A stretch of 64,000 bases of DNA from Pseudooceanicola pacificus (GCF_009789075.1 NZ_WNXQ01000003.1:434001-498000), one strand, 5' to 3'. Positions 16,361 through 24,865 are shown, numbered from the stretch's first letter. Translations and numbers: made by a program. Notes: generated by a model from the letters alone, not told the origin.

Positions 16361-18385
16361 GTGTCTGGCAAGGTGCATGTCCGTCAGCGGGGAGCGGTGC
16401 TCTGGCTGACGGTGGCGAACCCGAACAGCAACGAGCTGACGGCCGACATCCGGCTCCAGCTGATGCAGGCATTGGATGCGGCCGCCGAAGACGGGGCCAT
16501 CCGCGCCGTCGTGCTCGGCGCGGAACGCGCGCGGTTTCCGCATCAGGTGCCCTTTGGCGAATTCGACACCGGTCTGGCCGATCCCACACCGATGGACCTG
16601 GCCGGGCGGATCGAGTCGATGCCCGTGCCCGTCGTGGCCAGGCTGCAGGGGCAGGTGCAGGGCGCCTGGGCCGAGCTGGCCCTGGCCGCGCATGTCCGGG
16701 TGGCCGCGCTGAACGTCAAGATGGGCTTTCCCAATGTCGCCCTCGGCCTGCCGCCGATGGCCGGTGCCTCGCAGCGGCTGCCCCGGATCACCGGCGCGCG
16801 GCAGGCCCTGGCCCTGTTGCTGAGCGGGCGGGCCTATCCGGCCACGGCCGACCTGTTTTCCGGCGCGATCGACAAGGTCGTGCCGCTGCCCGAACTGGCG
16901 GATACGGCACAGGCCCTGGCCCTGGCCGCCGCCGAGACGGGCAGCTGGATGCGCAGCCTCGACAGGGCCGACGGGCTGCTGGACCCGGCGGCCTATCAGG
17001 AAGAGATCAACCGCCGCAGGCTGGCGGTGCAGCGTGCCGGACGCGCCGCCGAGGATGCGATTGTCGAGATGGTCGAGGCGGCGCTGCTTCTGCCCGTGGA
17101 CACCGCCCTGGTCCTGGAACGCGCGCTGTTCGAGGAACTGCTGGTGTCCGAGGAGTCGCGCGGGCTGCGGCACGCGATGGAGTCGCGGATCCGGGTGGCG
17201 AACCTGCCCCCGGGCCAGCCGGTTGCGCTGGTGGGCATGCTGCGCAGCGGGGCGGGCGCGGTGCGTCTGGCCGCCGATCTGGCCGCGCAGGGTGTCGGCA
17301 TCGTGATGGCGCATGAGGACAAGGCCGAACGCCACAGCTTTCGCAACGCCGTGGCCGCCAATCTGGAGGCCCGCCTGAAACGCGGTGCGATGAAGGCCCC
17401 GGCGGTCCGGCGGGCGGTCGAATCCGTCAAGACGACGGCCAATCCGGCGCATCTGGGCCAGGTCGAGGTGGTGATCGACTCCGCCCCCGATACGAAGGCG
17501 GCCAAATCCGCGGCCCTGCAGGACATCGCCGCGGTGGCCGGGCCCGATGCGGTGGTGCTGAGCACGACGCGCCATCTGGACCTCGCCGCGCTGGCCCCGC
17601 AGGCGATCCGCCCCCGCGTTGTCGGCCTGCATCTGCCGCAGCGGCCCTATCCGGCCCGGCTGGCCGAGCTGGTGATCGGCGACAGCGCGGCGCGGGCCAC
17701 GGTGGCGCGGGCCGGGCGTCTGATGCATCAGGTCGGGCGGCTGCCCGCCCGGGTCCGCCCCGCAGACGGGCTGGCCGGCGGAGCGATGATGGGGGCCCTG
17801 CTGGATGCCGCCGACTGCCTTGTGCGCCACGGCGAGGACCCGATGGAGATGGACCACGAGATGCGGGCCCTGGGCTTTGCCCGGGGGCCCTATGGCATGC
17901 TCAGCGACATCGACATGGACGCCTACCTTGCCCGGCAGGAGCGGCGCGGGCTGACCCGGGGCCTATCCGTGCTGATGGCGCAGGCCGGGCTGCGGCTGAA
18001 CACGGGCAGCGACCCGGAGTCCGAACGTGCCGCGCTCGACAGTCTGGTGAGCGAGGCGCGGCGCGGCGAGGCGCCCGAACCCCTGGGGCTGGGCGGGCAG
18101 GGGCAGTGGTTCGCCCTGCTGGGCGCGATGGTCAACGAAGGCGCCCGCCTGCTGGATCAGCGGGTCGCGCACAAGCCCATGCTGTTGGACATGGTGATGG
18201 TGCAGGGCTACGGGTTTCCCCGGCGGTTGGGCGGGCCGATGCATGCCGCCGATACCATCGGGCTTTTCCGGCTGATCCGCATCATGCGGGCCTGCGCGCC
18301 CTTCGGCCCCCGGATCTGGGATCCGCATCCATTGCTGGTCGACATGCAGCGCAACAGCCGGACCTTTGCCGCGCTCAACCGCTGA
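16361..18385 (+). CDS. Degenerate FadB/FadJ-like hydratase-dehydrogenase
   Basis: Resembles the beta-oxidation bifunctional enzyme: enoyl-CoA hydratase region (about residues 1-165), a linker, then 3-hydroxyacyl-CoA dehydrogenase domains. I prefer GTG 16361, preceded by GAGGGGCCGAG (674 residues); the frame is open back to 16262. Several active-site features are lost. The second catalytic glutamate of the hydratase (PE in FadB) is asparagine in FPNVALGLPP, and the NAD-binding GxGxxG reads VGMLRSGAG. The dehydrogenase His (GLHLPQ) and Glu (LAELV) remain. It may be an inactive or repurposed paralogue. Confidence 0.8.
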   Translation: MSGKVHVRQRGAVLWLTVANPNSNELTADIRLQLMQALDAAAEDGAIRAVVLGAERARFPHQVPFGEFDTGLADPTPMDLAGRIESMPVPVVARLQGQVQGAWAELALAAHVRVAALNVKMGFPNVALGLPPMAGASQRLPRITGARQALALLLSGRAYPATADLFSGAIDKVVPLPELADTAQALALAAAETGSWMRSLDRADGLLDPAAYQEEINRRRLAVQRAGRAAEDAIVEMVEAALLLPVDTALVLERALFEELLVSEESRGLRHAMESRIRVANLPPGQPVALVGMLRSGAGAVRLAADLAAQGVGIVMAHEDKAERHSFRNAVAANLEARLKRGAMKAPAVRRAVESVKTTANPAHLGQVEVVIDSAPDTKAAKSAALQDIAAVAGPDAVVLSTTRHLDLAALAPQAIRPRVVGLHLPQRPYPARLAELVIGDSAARATVARAGRLMHQVGRLPARVRPADGLAGGAMMGALLDAADCLVRHGEDPMEMDHEMRALGFARGPYGMLSDIDMDAYLARQERRGLTRGLSVLMAQAGLRLNTGSDPESERAALDSLVSEARRGEAPEPLGLGGQGQWFALLGAMVNEGARLLDQRVAHKPMLLDMVMVQGYGFPRRLGGPMHAADTIGLFRLIRIMRACAPFGPRIWDPHPLLVDMQRNSRTFAALNR

Positions 18386-18430
18386 ACAGGGTTGCGGACG
18401 GGGCAGGGGGCAGGCCCAGGGGCAAGGCGG

Positions 18431-18646
18431 TCAGCCCAGGAAGATCCCCAGGATCACCAGCATCAGCCCGATCACCGACAGGAAAAGCGCGCCCAGGTTC
18501 AGGGGCAGGACCTTCTGCACCGCCGCGCGCAGCGCCTCGTCGTCCAGCCCGGCCTTGCGGGCCCGGTTCACCCGGACGATGGACCAGACCAGCCCGACCA
18601 GGCCGATCAGCGACACCGCGGCGCCACCCCAGACCAGAAGTTCCAT
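18431..18646 (-). CDS. Small membrane protein (two helices)
   Basis: A 71-residue protein beginning MELLVWGGAAVSLIGLVGL at 18646. It has an N-terminal hydrophobic helix, a basic/acidic middle (RVNRARKAGLDDEALR) and a C-terminal helix (GALFLSVIGLMLVILGIF). Convergent with the FadB-like gene. The pattern is common among conserved small membrane proteins of Rhodobacteraceae; function unknown. Confidence 0.7.
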   Translation of the reverse strand: MELLVWGGAAVSLIGLVGLVWSIVRVNRARKAGLDDEALRAAVQKVLPLNLGALFLSVIGLMLVILGIFLG

Positions 18647-18788
18647 GCCGCCGCTCCCCGTTGGTTTCCGCGCAATCCGTGCGCGGGTACGCCAATCGCC
18701 CCCACGATGCAAGCCCGCCTCTTGCGGCGCACCCGGCGGGGCGGTAGGGGAAGGGTTCGCACGACAGTCCAGCCGGAGACAGAGACCC

Positions 18789-19061
18789 ATGAACGACGAC
18801 GTCATCGACAGCGGAGCCGATGCCAATTACCGCGTGACGGCCAACGAACTGCGCCAGTTCATCGAGCGGGTGGAGCGTCTGGAGGCCGAGAAGAAGGACA
18901 TCGGCGAGCAGGTCAAGGAAGTCATGGCCGAGGCCAAGGGGCGCGGCTACGACACCAAGGTGATGCGCAAGGTCATCGCCCTGCGCAAACGCGACAAGGA
19001 CGACATCGCCGAGGAAGAGGCGGTGCTGGAGATGTACAAGGAAGCGCTCGGCATGAGCTGA
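18789..19061 (+). CDS. gapR: GapR-like (DUF2312) nucleoid-associated protein
   Basis: A 90-residue protein of the DUF2312 family, which in Caulobacter binds overtwisted DNA ahead of replication forks. Recognised from NELRQFIERVERLEAEKK and MAEAKGRGYDTKVMRKVI and from its length. It is a charged coiled-coil protein. ATG 18789 follows GGAGACAGAGACCC. Stands alone, followed by a strong hairpin. Confidence 0.9.
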   Translation: MNDDVIDSGADANYRVTANELRQFIERVERLEAEKKDIGEQVKEVMAEAKGRGYDTKVMRKVIALRKRDKDDIAEEEAVLEMYKEALGMS

Positions 19062-19070
19062 GCGCCCGGC

Positions 19071-19089
19071 GGCGCCCGGTCAGGGCGCC
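19071..19089 (+). terminator. Hairpin downstream of gapR
   Basis: Perfect 7-bp GC stem GGCGCCC-ggtca-GGGCGCC starting 10 bp after the gapR stop. No T tract follows, so it may be a processing or weak termination signal. Confidence 0.45.
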
Positions 19090-19399
19090 GCGCCATGCGC
19101 GATGCGGTGGGGCAGGGCATTTATTGCCCGGACCGCGCCAATCCAGTCGGGCGCTGCCGCCCTGGCGAAGGGCCGTGGGCCGTGCCGGGGCCGGACGGCC
19201 CGACAGATTGTCCGACGATTGCTGTGTGATCGACGCTGCCGGGTCAGGGCGCGGGGGCCTTCGCCCGTCGTACCTCCAGCGGGACGTTCCGGCAGGCAGG
19301 CTTGCCTGACAGGGCACCACAGGAACGATGCTGCCGGTTCAGGGGGCGGGGTCCCCGTAACGTCCCCGGCCGCACACTTCCGTCAGGCGCCTGCGCCCG
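19090..19399. other. Non-coding gap with a diverged short repeat
   Basis: No gene is supported here. It holds a diverged duplication of about 20 bp, GCTGCCGGGTCAGGGCGCGG near 19237 and GCTGCCGGTTCAGGGGGCGG near 19331, and a 6-bp hairpin CAGGCA-ggct-TGCCTG at 19293-19308. This is the 3' flank of both gapR and the convergent gene at 19400. Confidence 0.4.
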
Positions 19400-20275
19400 T
19401 CAGGGCACGATGACCTGTACGCCCGGGATACGCTCGATCACGACGAGGTCTTCCTCGTAGGTCGCGGTCAGCGCGTCGACATAGTCCTCGTCCCAGCCGG
19501 GCAGGTCCAGCTCTTCCTCGATCGCCTCTTCCACCGCGAACTTGTCGAGGAAGGCGGCGATGACCCGGCGCTTCTGCCGTTCGGTCATCACCGGATGCGA
19601 ATGCAGGTAGGAGCGGAACCGGTGCATGCCCTCGCGGTTCATGATTTCGGTCAGCAGGTCGAACCCGCCCGAGATCCGCGCCGTGGGGTTCAGCCCGGCC
19701 AGTTCGCGCACGATCTGCGACCAGATCAGCGGCGTGTCCTCGTTGCACCAGACCAGGATCTCGATATCCGGATGGGCGTCGCGGATGCGGTGGATCAGCT
19801 CCGACCAGCGCACCGTCTGCGGATCGACCCCGCCCATGAAGGACAGGAAATCCTGATCCTCGACCTGGGCAAAGATCGCGGGCAGGAAGGTCGCCGGGTT
19901 GCGGATCCCCAGGCAGAGCGTCACCTCGTCCTCCTCGAAGAGGGTCCGGAACTCGTCCAGCCGCTGTTCGGCCCGGGGGTAGAGCACGCCGTGACCCACG
20001 GCCAGCCGGGGCACGCAGAAGAAGTTGTCGTTGGACAGCAGGACCCGTTCGGCCCCGTCCTGTTCCAGGATGCTGTCCAGCAGCACCTCGCGCCCGTCCC
20101 CGGCCATCGGGCCGCGGGCGAGGGCCTGCATCGAGTCGCGCAGCAGGCGGCGGTAGCGGGAGGGCCCGGGCACCGCGACACCCTGCTGGATGAAGCGGTC
20201 CTTGTTGCGCAACAGGCATTTCACCAGCCTGTCGTCATCGGTGCAATGAACGCCTGCGTGCAGTACGATTTCCAT
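19400..20275 (-). CDS. Conserved hypothetical, possibly sulfotransferase-like
   Basis: A 291-residue soluble protein starting MEIVLHAGVHCTDDDRLV at 20275. The beginning resembles the beta-strand/P-loop/helix opening of bacterial sulfotransferases (VILHIGTHKTGTT...), but the nucleotide-binding lysine/threonine loop is replaced by HCTDDD. The middle carries CLGIRNPATFLPAIFAQ, comparable to a sulfotransferase R-x-P step. If related, it would not bind PAPS in the usual way. This is a low-confidence comparison; otherwise unknown. Divergent from the iron permease gene by 87 bp. Confidence 0.7.
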   Translation of the reverse strand: MEIVLHAGVHCTDDDRLVKCLLRNKDRFIQQGVAVPGPSRYRRLLRDSMQALARGPMAGDGREVLLDSILEQDGAERVLLSNDNFFCVPRLAVGHGVLYPRAEQRLDEFRTLFEEDEVTLCLGIRNPATFLPAIFAQVEDQDFLSFMGGVDPQTVRWSELIHRIRDAHPDIEILVWCNEDTPLIWSQIVRELAGLNPTARISGGFDLLTEIMNREGMHRFRSYLHSHPVMTERQKRRVIAAFLDKFAVEEAIEEELDLPGWDEDYVDALTATYEEDLVVIERIPGVQVIVP

Positions 20276-20362
20276 GGCTGGGCCGTTCCCCTTCCGCTCG
20301 TTGTGATCGTCTATAGCGCGCCGTGGCTGGACAGTAAAAGCGGTTTGGGGCATGGGCGTGGC

Positions 20363-22024
20363 ATGGTTGAAACTGCGTCACACCCGCTGCGTGACACCCG
20401 CGGCCCCTCGGGCTGGTCGCTGGGCGCCGCCGCCATCGCGCTGATCGTCGTCGCGCCCATTGCGGCGGTGGTCTGGATCGCCTTTCTGCCGCTGATCACG
20501 GGAGGCGAAAACATCTGGCCGCACCTGATTTCGACCACGCTGCCACGCTACCTGCGCAACACCCTGGTGCTGATGATCGGAGTCGGCGCCCTGGCCGGGG
20601 CGGTCGGCACCGGGGCGGGCTGGCTGATCACGCGCTACCGGTTTCCGCTGTCGGGCTTGCTGGAATGGCTGCTGCTGCTGCCGCTGGCGATCCCGGCCTA
20701 TGTCGGGGCCTATGCGCTGGTCGATTTCCTGGAATATGCCGGCCCGGTGCAGAGCCTGCTGCGCGAGGTCATGGGCTGGCAGAGCGCGCGCGACTACTGG
20801 TTCCCCGAGATCCGCTCGCGCGGGGCGGCGGTGCTGGTCCTGGCCGCCGCGCTCTATCCTTACGTCTACCTGCTGACCCGCGCCGCCTTTCGCGAACAGG
20901 CCGGCGGGGGCGAAGAGGTCGCCCGCTCCCTCGGCGCCGGCCCCTTCGGACGGTTTCGCCGGGTCGGCCTGCCGCTGGCACGGCCCGCCATCGCGGCCGG
21001 TGTGGCCGTGGTGATGATGGAGACGGTGAACGATTTCGGCACGGTCGACTATTTCGCCGTGCAGACCCTGACGGCGGGTATCTTCTCGACCTGGCTGGAA
21101 AGCAACAATGCCGGCGGGGCGGCACAGATCGCCTGCGTGATCCTGACGCTGGTCGTGGCGCTGGTGCTGGTCGAAAAGGTCTCGCGCCGCCGCTCGCGGT
21201 TCTACAACACCGCGCGGGGGCATCGCCCGGTCACCCGCGTCGCGCTGCGCGGCGTTGCGGGCTGGGCCGCCTGCCTGCTCTGCGTGGTGCCGATCGCCTT
21301 CGGCTTCGTCCTGCCCGCCGGGGTGATCCTGGGCCATGCGCTGGACCATGCAGGCGCCTGGAGCGACCCGGCCCTGCTGCGCGCCCTGGGCCACACGCTG
21401 ACCGTCGGCGGCATCGCGGCGCTGGCAACCGTGGCGGCGGCGGTGTTCCTGGTCTATGGCGTCAGGCTTTCGGGCCGCGCCCTGCCGCGCATGCTGATGC
21501 CGGCCACCACCATCGGCTATGCCGCCCCCGGGGCGGTGCTGGGTGTGGGCATCCTGATTCCCCTGGCCCGGCTCGACAACGGCCTGGCGGATTCGGTGTT
21601 TGTCCTGACCGGCCACGACATCGGGCTGATCCTCACCGGGTCCTCCTTTGCGCTGATCCTGGCCTATTGCGTGCGGTTCTTTGCCATCGCCCAGGGGGCG
21701 ACGGATGCCGCAATGGGGCGCATCTCACCCTCGCTGCCGCTGGCGGCCCGCTCGCTGGGGCGGACCCGGGCGCAGGTGCTGCGCGCGGTGCATTTCCCGC
21801 TGATCCGGGGCACGCTGGCCTCGGCCCTGCTGCTGGTCTTTGTCGACTGCGTGAAGGAGCTGCCGGCGACCCTGCTGCTGCGCCCGTTCAACTACGACAC
21901 CCTGGCCACCCGCGTGCACGAACAGGCCAGCCTCGAGAACCTTGGCAATGCGGCCCCGGCGGCGATCCTGGTCATCCTGGTGGGCCTTGCCGCCGTGGCG
22001 CTGCTGGCCCGGGCGAACCGATGA
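20363..22024 (+). CDS. Fbp/Afu-type ABC transporter permease (fused double permease)
   Basis: A 553-residue inner-membrane protein with about twelve hydrophobic segments in two homologous halves. Each half has a binding-protein-dependent permease loop: EEVARSLGAGPFGRFRRV near residue 185, and LPLAARSLGRTRAQVLRAV near 460. The doubled architecture and NDFGTVDYFAVQT are typical of ferric iron permeases (FbpB, AfuB, SfuB). No ATPase or binding protein is adjacent, so its partners are encoded elsewhere. Start chosen at MVETASH (20363). Confidence 0.88.
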   Translation: MVETASHPLRDTRGPSGWSLGAAAIALIVVAPIAAVVWIAFLPLITGGENIWPHLISTTLPRYLRNTLVLMIGVGALAGAVGTGAGWLITRYRFPLSGLLEWLLLLPLAIPAYVGAYALVDFLEYAGPVQSLLREVMGWQSARDYWFPEIRSRGAAVLVLAAALYPYVYLLTRAAFREQAGGGEEVARSLGAGPFGRFRRVGLPLARPAIAAGVAVVMMETVNDFGTVDYFAVQTLTAGIFSTWLESNNAGGAAQIACVILTLVVALVLVEKVSRRRSRFYNTARGHRPVTRVALRGVAGWAACLLCVVPIAFGFVLPAGVILGHALDHAGAWSDPALLRALGHTLTVGGIAALATVAAAVFLVYGVRLSGRALPRMLMPATTIGYAAPGAVLGVGILIPLARLDNGLADSVFVLTGHDIGLILTGSSFALILAYCVRFFAIAQGATDAAMGRISPSLPLAARSLGRTRAQVLRAVHFPLIRGTLASALLLVFVDCVKELPATLLLRPFNYDTLATRVHEQASLENLGNAAPAAILVILVGLAAVALLARANR

Positions 22025-22069
22025 ACCCACTTGATCGCAGGGCGCCATCCGCGTAAACGGACCGCCGAA

Positions 22070-22145
22070 GCCCCTATAGCTCAGCTGGTAGAGCAACTGA
22101 TTTGTAATCAGTGGGTCGGGAGTTCGAGTCTCTCTGGGGGCACCA
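22070..22145 (+). tRNA. tRNA-Thr (anticodon TGT)
   Basis: A full cloverleaf can be drawn: acceptor GCCCCTA/TGGGGGC, D-arm AGCTC...GAGC, anticodon loop TTTGTAA (anticodon TGT) on stem ACTGA/TCAGT, T-loop TTCGAGT, and an encoded CCA. A 9-bp hairpin follows at once. Its 3' side borders the decayed prophage region. Confidence 0.95.
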
Positions 22146-22147
22146 GG

Positions 22148-22170
22148 CACTTTCCGTTCGGCGGAAAGTG
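22148..22170 (+). terminator. Hairpin downstream of tRNA-Thr
   Basis: Perfect 9-bp stem CACTTTCCG-ttcgg-CGGAAAGTG, 2 bp after the tRNA CCA. A second stem, GGACCC-tga-GGGTCC, is at 22204-22218. The first probably terminates the tRNA transcript. Confidence 0.6.
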
Positions 22171-22308
22171 GCATTCCTTCAAGTTATGGGATGACGCGGC
22201 AGAGGACCCTGAGGGTCCGCGAGAACGTCCGGCGGTCGAGATTTCTCCTGACTGGGGCACCATTTTCCATGCGAAGCATCGGAAAAACAAGGAAAAACCG
22301 AGGCGGGA

Positions 22309-22479
22309 TTATCTCCGCCCCCAGGTGGTCCCCAGGCTGACGATGTAGTCGAGCACTTCCTGCGCCTTCGCGAAGCTCATTGTTCGGCGTCGGTAGAGCT
22401 GGATATGGCCCGCTTCGGCCCAGCGATGGAGGGTCGCGCGTCTTACGCCGATGATCACTTTCGCCTCGCAGGGCCGCAA
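22309..22479 (-). pseudogene. Truncated MerR/excisionase-like HTH protein
   Basis: The last 56 codons of this frame read like an excisionase/MerR-type DNA-binding domain: CEAKVIIGVRRATLHRWAEA (helix-turn-helix), a wing, then MSFAKAQEVLDYIVSL. There is no good start codon (only TTG 22479, no ribosome-binding site). Upstream, the frame merely mirrors the endolysin fragment on the other strand. Both genes therefore seem to have lost their 5' ends at one deletion junction near 22475. Confidence 0.5.
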
Positions 22480-22897
22480 GGTGAACGGGGCGATCAAGGT
22501 GCCGCTCAGGCCGCACCGGTTCGATGCGCTGGTTTCGTTCGACCTTAACGCCGGGGGCATATTCCGCGCGCTGCTGACCAAGGCCATCAACTCGGGCGAC
22601 CTCTCCGGCGACGGGGTCAGGGGTTGGCTTGAACCCAAGTCGATCATCGATCGGCGGGAGGACGAACAGGCGCTGTTCCGGACCGGGAACTACGACGCCA
22701 ACGGCGACAAGATCGCAATCTGGCGGGTCGACGAAAACGGCCGCCTGCGCGGGATCGAGCGCACGATCACCGGCCGGAAGTTGCGCGCACTGATGGCCCA
22801 CGCCGGAAGCAGGCGGAAGGTTGCCACGGACCGTCCCGGTGGGCTGGCGGCATTTTTCGCGGCGCTTGCGAATTGCCTCCGTTTCAATCCGGCATGA
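22480..22897 (+). pseudogene. 5'-truncated phage endolysin (GH24 lysozyme-like)
   Basis: The reading frame (open from 22451) contains the C-terminal two thirds of a phage lysozyme: VPLRPHRFDALVSFDLNAGG, then GWLEPKSIIDRREDEQALF and FRTGNY, matching the family pattern (L..nQfdALvSFaFN.G; RR..E..LF..G.Y). The N-terminal catalytic glutamate region is missing and no ribosome-binding site precedes 22451. A prophage remnant, followed by other lysis-cassette debris. Confidence 0.6.
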
Positions 22898-22910
22898 TCG
22901 GAGAAGCCCC

Positions 22911-23157
22911 ATGTCCGATATTCTCGCTGCGGCCGAGCCGCTGATCACTGACCATCTGGTCGCCGTCCTCGTTGCCGTCGTCGGCATCGTCGGCAATGCC
23001 GCGCGCTGCCGGCAGCTCCGATCCGACCAGCGATGCCGTGGTCTGTGCCAAGGAATCGATCCCTGACGCCCTGCGCAAGATCGGCGCCAGCGACAGGGCG
23101 CTCCGACGCCTCGCAGAGGCCAAGGTGCAGGAGATGGCGGCCCGGGCTCTGACATGA
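22911..23157 (+). pseudogene. Frameshifted phage lysis-cassette gene (holin-like)
   Basis: ATG 22911 follows GGAGAAGCCCC. The first 28 residues include the hydrophobic HLVAVLVAVVGIVG segment, then the frame deteriorates and stops at 23066. The plausible continuation, AKESIPDALRKIGASDRAL and on to ALT, is in the +1-shifted frame ending at 23157. A single indel near 22995-23020 would join them. Position after an endolysin suggests a holin or spanin-type gene; identity not certain. Confidence 0.45.
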
Positions 23158-23243
23158 TCCGCTGGGGCCTCTGGCTGGCGCTCATGGCCGGTCTGGTGGT
23201 CGTGGCGCTGGTTGTGTCACCGGCCGACCGTCCATACCCATGA
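23154..23243 (+). CDS. 29-residue membrane micro-protein
   Basis: Starts with ATG 23154 overlapping the preceding stop (ACATGA), a translational-coupling layout. It encodes MIRWGLWLALMAGLVVVALV followed by VSPADRPYP, i.e. one transmembrane helix and a short polar tail. Likely the last gene of the decayed phage lysis cassette. Too short for family assignment. Confidence 0.45.
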   Translation: MIRWGLWLALMAGLVVVALVVSPADRPYP

Positions 23244-23294
23244 AGCCTCGATCTAGGCATGTCTAAAAAAGTAGGTGGTGCCGGAAATCTTTTA

Positions 23295-24065
23295 TCATCC
23301 GAATTGTCTTAGTAAGTCGCTTAACATTTGCTCGACATCTTTATGGTGCACTACAAGTGTGCCTAAATTGGCCAGGATTGCAGTCGATCCTACAATAACT
23401 GTTGATGATGTCTCAAGAAAGAAATCGCGACGAACACTCTTCGGCCCAGTGTCAATGCCGTCGCGGAGCTTGACCAACTTCTTTTTGACCTGCTCAGCGT
23501 GTTCTATAATAAGGGTGGCGTCATCCATGTTAATCTGCGATAGGGCGTCTGCTACCCGATCAATTTGGTCGTTGACAAGGGCGACGCCTCCGTCGAGCGC
23601 CTGCATTCTCCTTTCTGAAAGTGGCTCGTTCGCCCACTTTTCGTAATGGTCATGAATATAGGCTACTTCTTTCAGAGCGGCATGAAGTTCGGCCATTCTT
23701 TGCGAGACTTGATCTTTGCCATTCTTGGCGCGCCACAGTTCCTTGAGCAAGGTCTTGAAGTTTTCATTCCAGTCGTCAAGGATTGGTGCTATCTTCTTTC
23801 CAATTTCTTGCCATTTCTCGACCTCCGCTACTCTTGCGCTATGTTGCCATTTTGCGCGAAAGCAAAGGTAAAGAGTTATGATTAGCAGGAGAATTGCCGC
23901 GACAACCTTCGGGACAGTCAGCGCGTTGTCAATGATCAGAGGCTTGATCGTTGTTTGGTTGCCGGCACTAAATGTTACGAACAGAGAAACAAAAGCCCAG
24001 ATAAATATCAGGTTTCGTGTGCCGTTGAATTGCTTGTCGTCCAATTTCCGATGTCCTCGATTCAA
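23295..24065 (-). CDS. Low-GC membrane protein in prophage remnant
   Basis: A 256-residue protein whose codons are visibly AT-richer than the neighbours, suggesting a recent foreign origin. It has two N-terminal transmembrane segments (LIFIWAFVSLFVTFSAG and VPKVVAAILLLIITLYLCF), a long charged coiled-coil middle (about residues 75-215), and a C-terminal hydrophobic stretch (STVIVGSTAILANLGTLVV). No family recognised. Cargo membrane proteins of this shape in prophages often act in superinfection exclusion or abortive infection; that is inference from context only. Confidence 0.75.
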   Translation of the reverse strand: MNRGHRKLDDKQFNGTRNLIFIWAFVSLFVTFSAGNQTTIKPLIIDNALTVPKVVAAILLLIITLYLCFRAKWQHSARVAEVEKWQEIGKKIAPILDDWNENFKTLLKELWRAKNGKDQVSQRMAELHAALKEVAYIHDHYEKWANEPLSERRMQALDGGVALVNDQIDRVADALSQINMDDATLIIEHAEQVKKKLVKLRDGIDTGPKSVRRDFFLETSSTVIVGSTAILANLGTLVVHHKDVEQMLSDLLRQFG

Positions 24066-24139
24066 TCCAATTCGTTAGTTTCCAGACAAACCTATCCAGG
24101 TGTGGTTATGGGCTTCTATTTCCTGCAGGTGATAATCCC

Positions 24140-24550
24140 TCACGCCACCATCGTCTTCAACCGCCGTGCCAGGGCACCGAACGCCGCGTCGAACTGATCC
24201 AGCCGCGTTGCATGGTCCGCCTTGAACAGTCGGTCGACCTGGTTGCGGGGCCATCCGAGGGCGCGCATCAGGTCGGCGCGGCTCCATCCCTTCTCCCGCA
24301 TCGCCCACAACAACTGCAGTTTGATCCCGAGGAGCGAGGACACGGCCGCCATATGCTGGCCTTCGACGGGATGTGGAATCTCGCCGAACGCGGTCAGACG
24401 GGCGGCCAGGGCCTCCTCGATCGCGCCGCTGCCGTTTGCCACGGCGTCCTCGACACTCTCACCAAACGACGTAACCTCGGGCAGTTCGGGGCAGGTAACA
24501 AGGTAGGTATCGTTGTCGTCAGGCGTCAGCTCTACGCGGTACATCAACAT
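24140..24550 (-). CDS. hicB: HicB family antitoxin with C-terminal HTH
   Basis: A 136-residue antitoxin starting MLMYRVELTPDDNDTY at 24550, after GGAGAGAACC. The HicB partial RNase-H fold is seen in YLVTCPELPEVTSFGESVED (about residues 15-35). The C-terminal half holds a helix-turn-helix (GWSRADLMRALGWPRNQVDR). It neutralises HicA and represses the operon in known pairs. Located 29 bp after hicA. Confidence 0.9.
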   Translation of the reverse strand: MLMYRVELTPDDNDTYLVTCPELPEVTSFGESVEDAVANGSGAIEEALAARLTAFGEIPHPVEGQHMAAVSSLLGIKLQLLWAMREKGWSRADLMRALGWPRNQVDRLFKADHATRLDQFDAAFGALARRLKTMVA

Positions 24551-24579
24551 GGTTCTCTCCTTTGTGGGTGACCCCGGCC

Positions 24580-24786
24580 TCACTTGAGGCCGAGGTCTTT
24601 CCTGATCTTGTTCACCAGCCCGGTTTCGGGTTCCTTCCGTCCCCCGTGAACAGGCAACTGGCTGGTCTTGTCCCCCAAACGAACCGTGATGTGCCCGCTG
24701 CCGCCCTTGTGCGTTTCGAAGGTGCATCCGTGACGCTTGAGGAGCCTTTTGAGTTCTGCGTTTTTGGTGAAGACAAAGAGCTCCAC
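24580..24786 (-). CDS. hicA: HicA family toxin (mRNA interferase)
   Basis: A 68-residue dsRBD-fold toxin: KNAELKRLLKRHGCTFETHK, with the catalytic histidine in GGSGHITVRLG and the tail VPVHGG-like region QLPVHGGRKEPETGLVNKI. It cleaves mRNA and blocks translation in characterised members. The frame stays open upstream to 24867, but GTG 24786 gives the normal family length. A palindrome overlaps this start. Confidence 0.85.
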   Translation of the reverse strand: MELFVFTKNAELKRLLKRHGCTFETHKGGSGHITVRLGDKTSQLPVHGGRKEPETGLVNKIRKDLGLK

Positions 24787-24795
24787 ACTAGTGTG
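24784..24795. promoter_or_regulatory. Palindrome at hicA start, possible HicB operator
   Basis: Perfect 12-bp palindrome CACACTAGTGTG spanning the proposed GTG start of hicA. HicB proteins with DNA-binding domains autorepress through palindromes near the hicA promoter, so this is a candidate operator. Confidence 0.4.
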
Positions 24796-24865
24796 TAAAT
24801 CAACGGAAATGTGGAGTGCTGCGACCGGGATTGCATAGCCTGGCAAGCGCGATATCTGCCCGGGC

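Noticed and set aside
19237..19350. Considered as a transposon end pair
   Set aside because: The two similar segments are short, diverged and in direct orientation with no transposase near them.
22031..22348. Plus-strand ORF of 105 codons across tRNA-Thr
   Set aside because: It reads through the tRNA gene and two hairpins and has no protein-like features.
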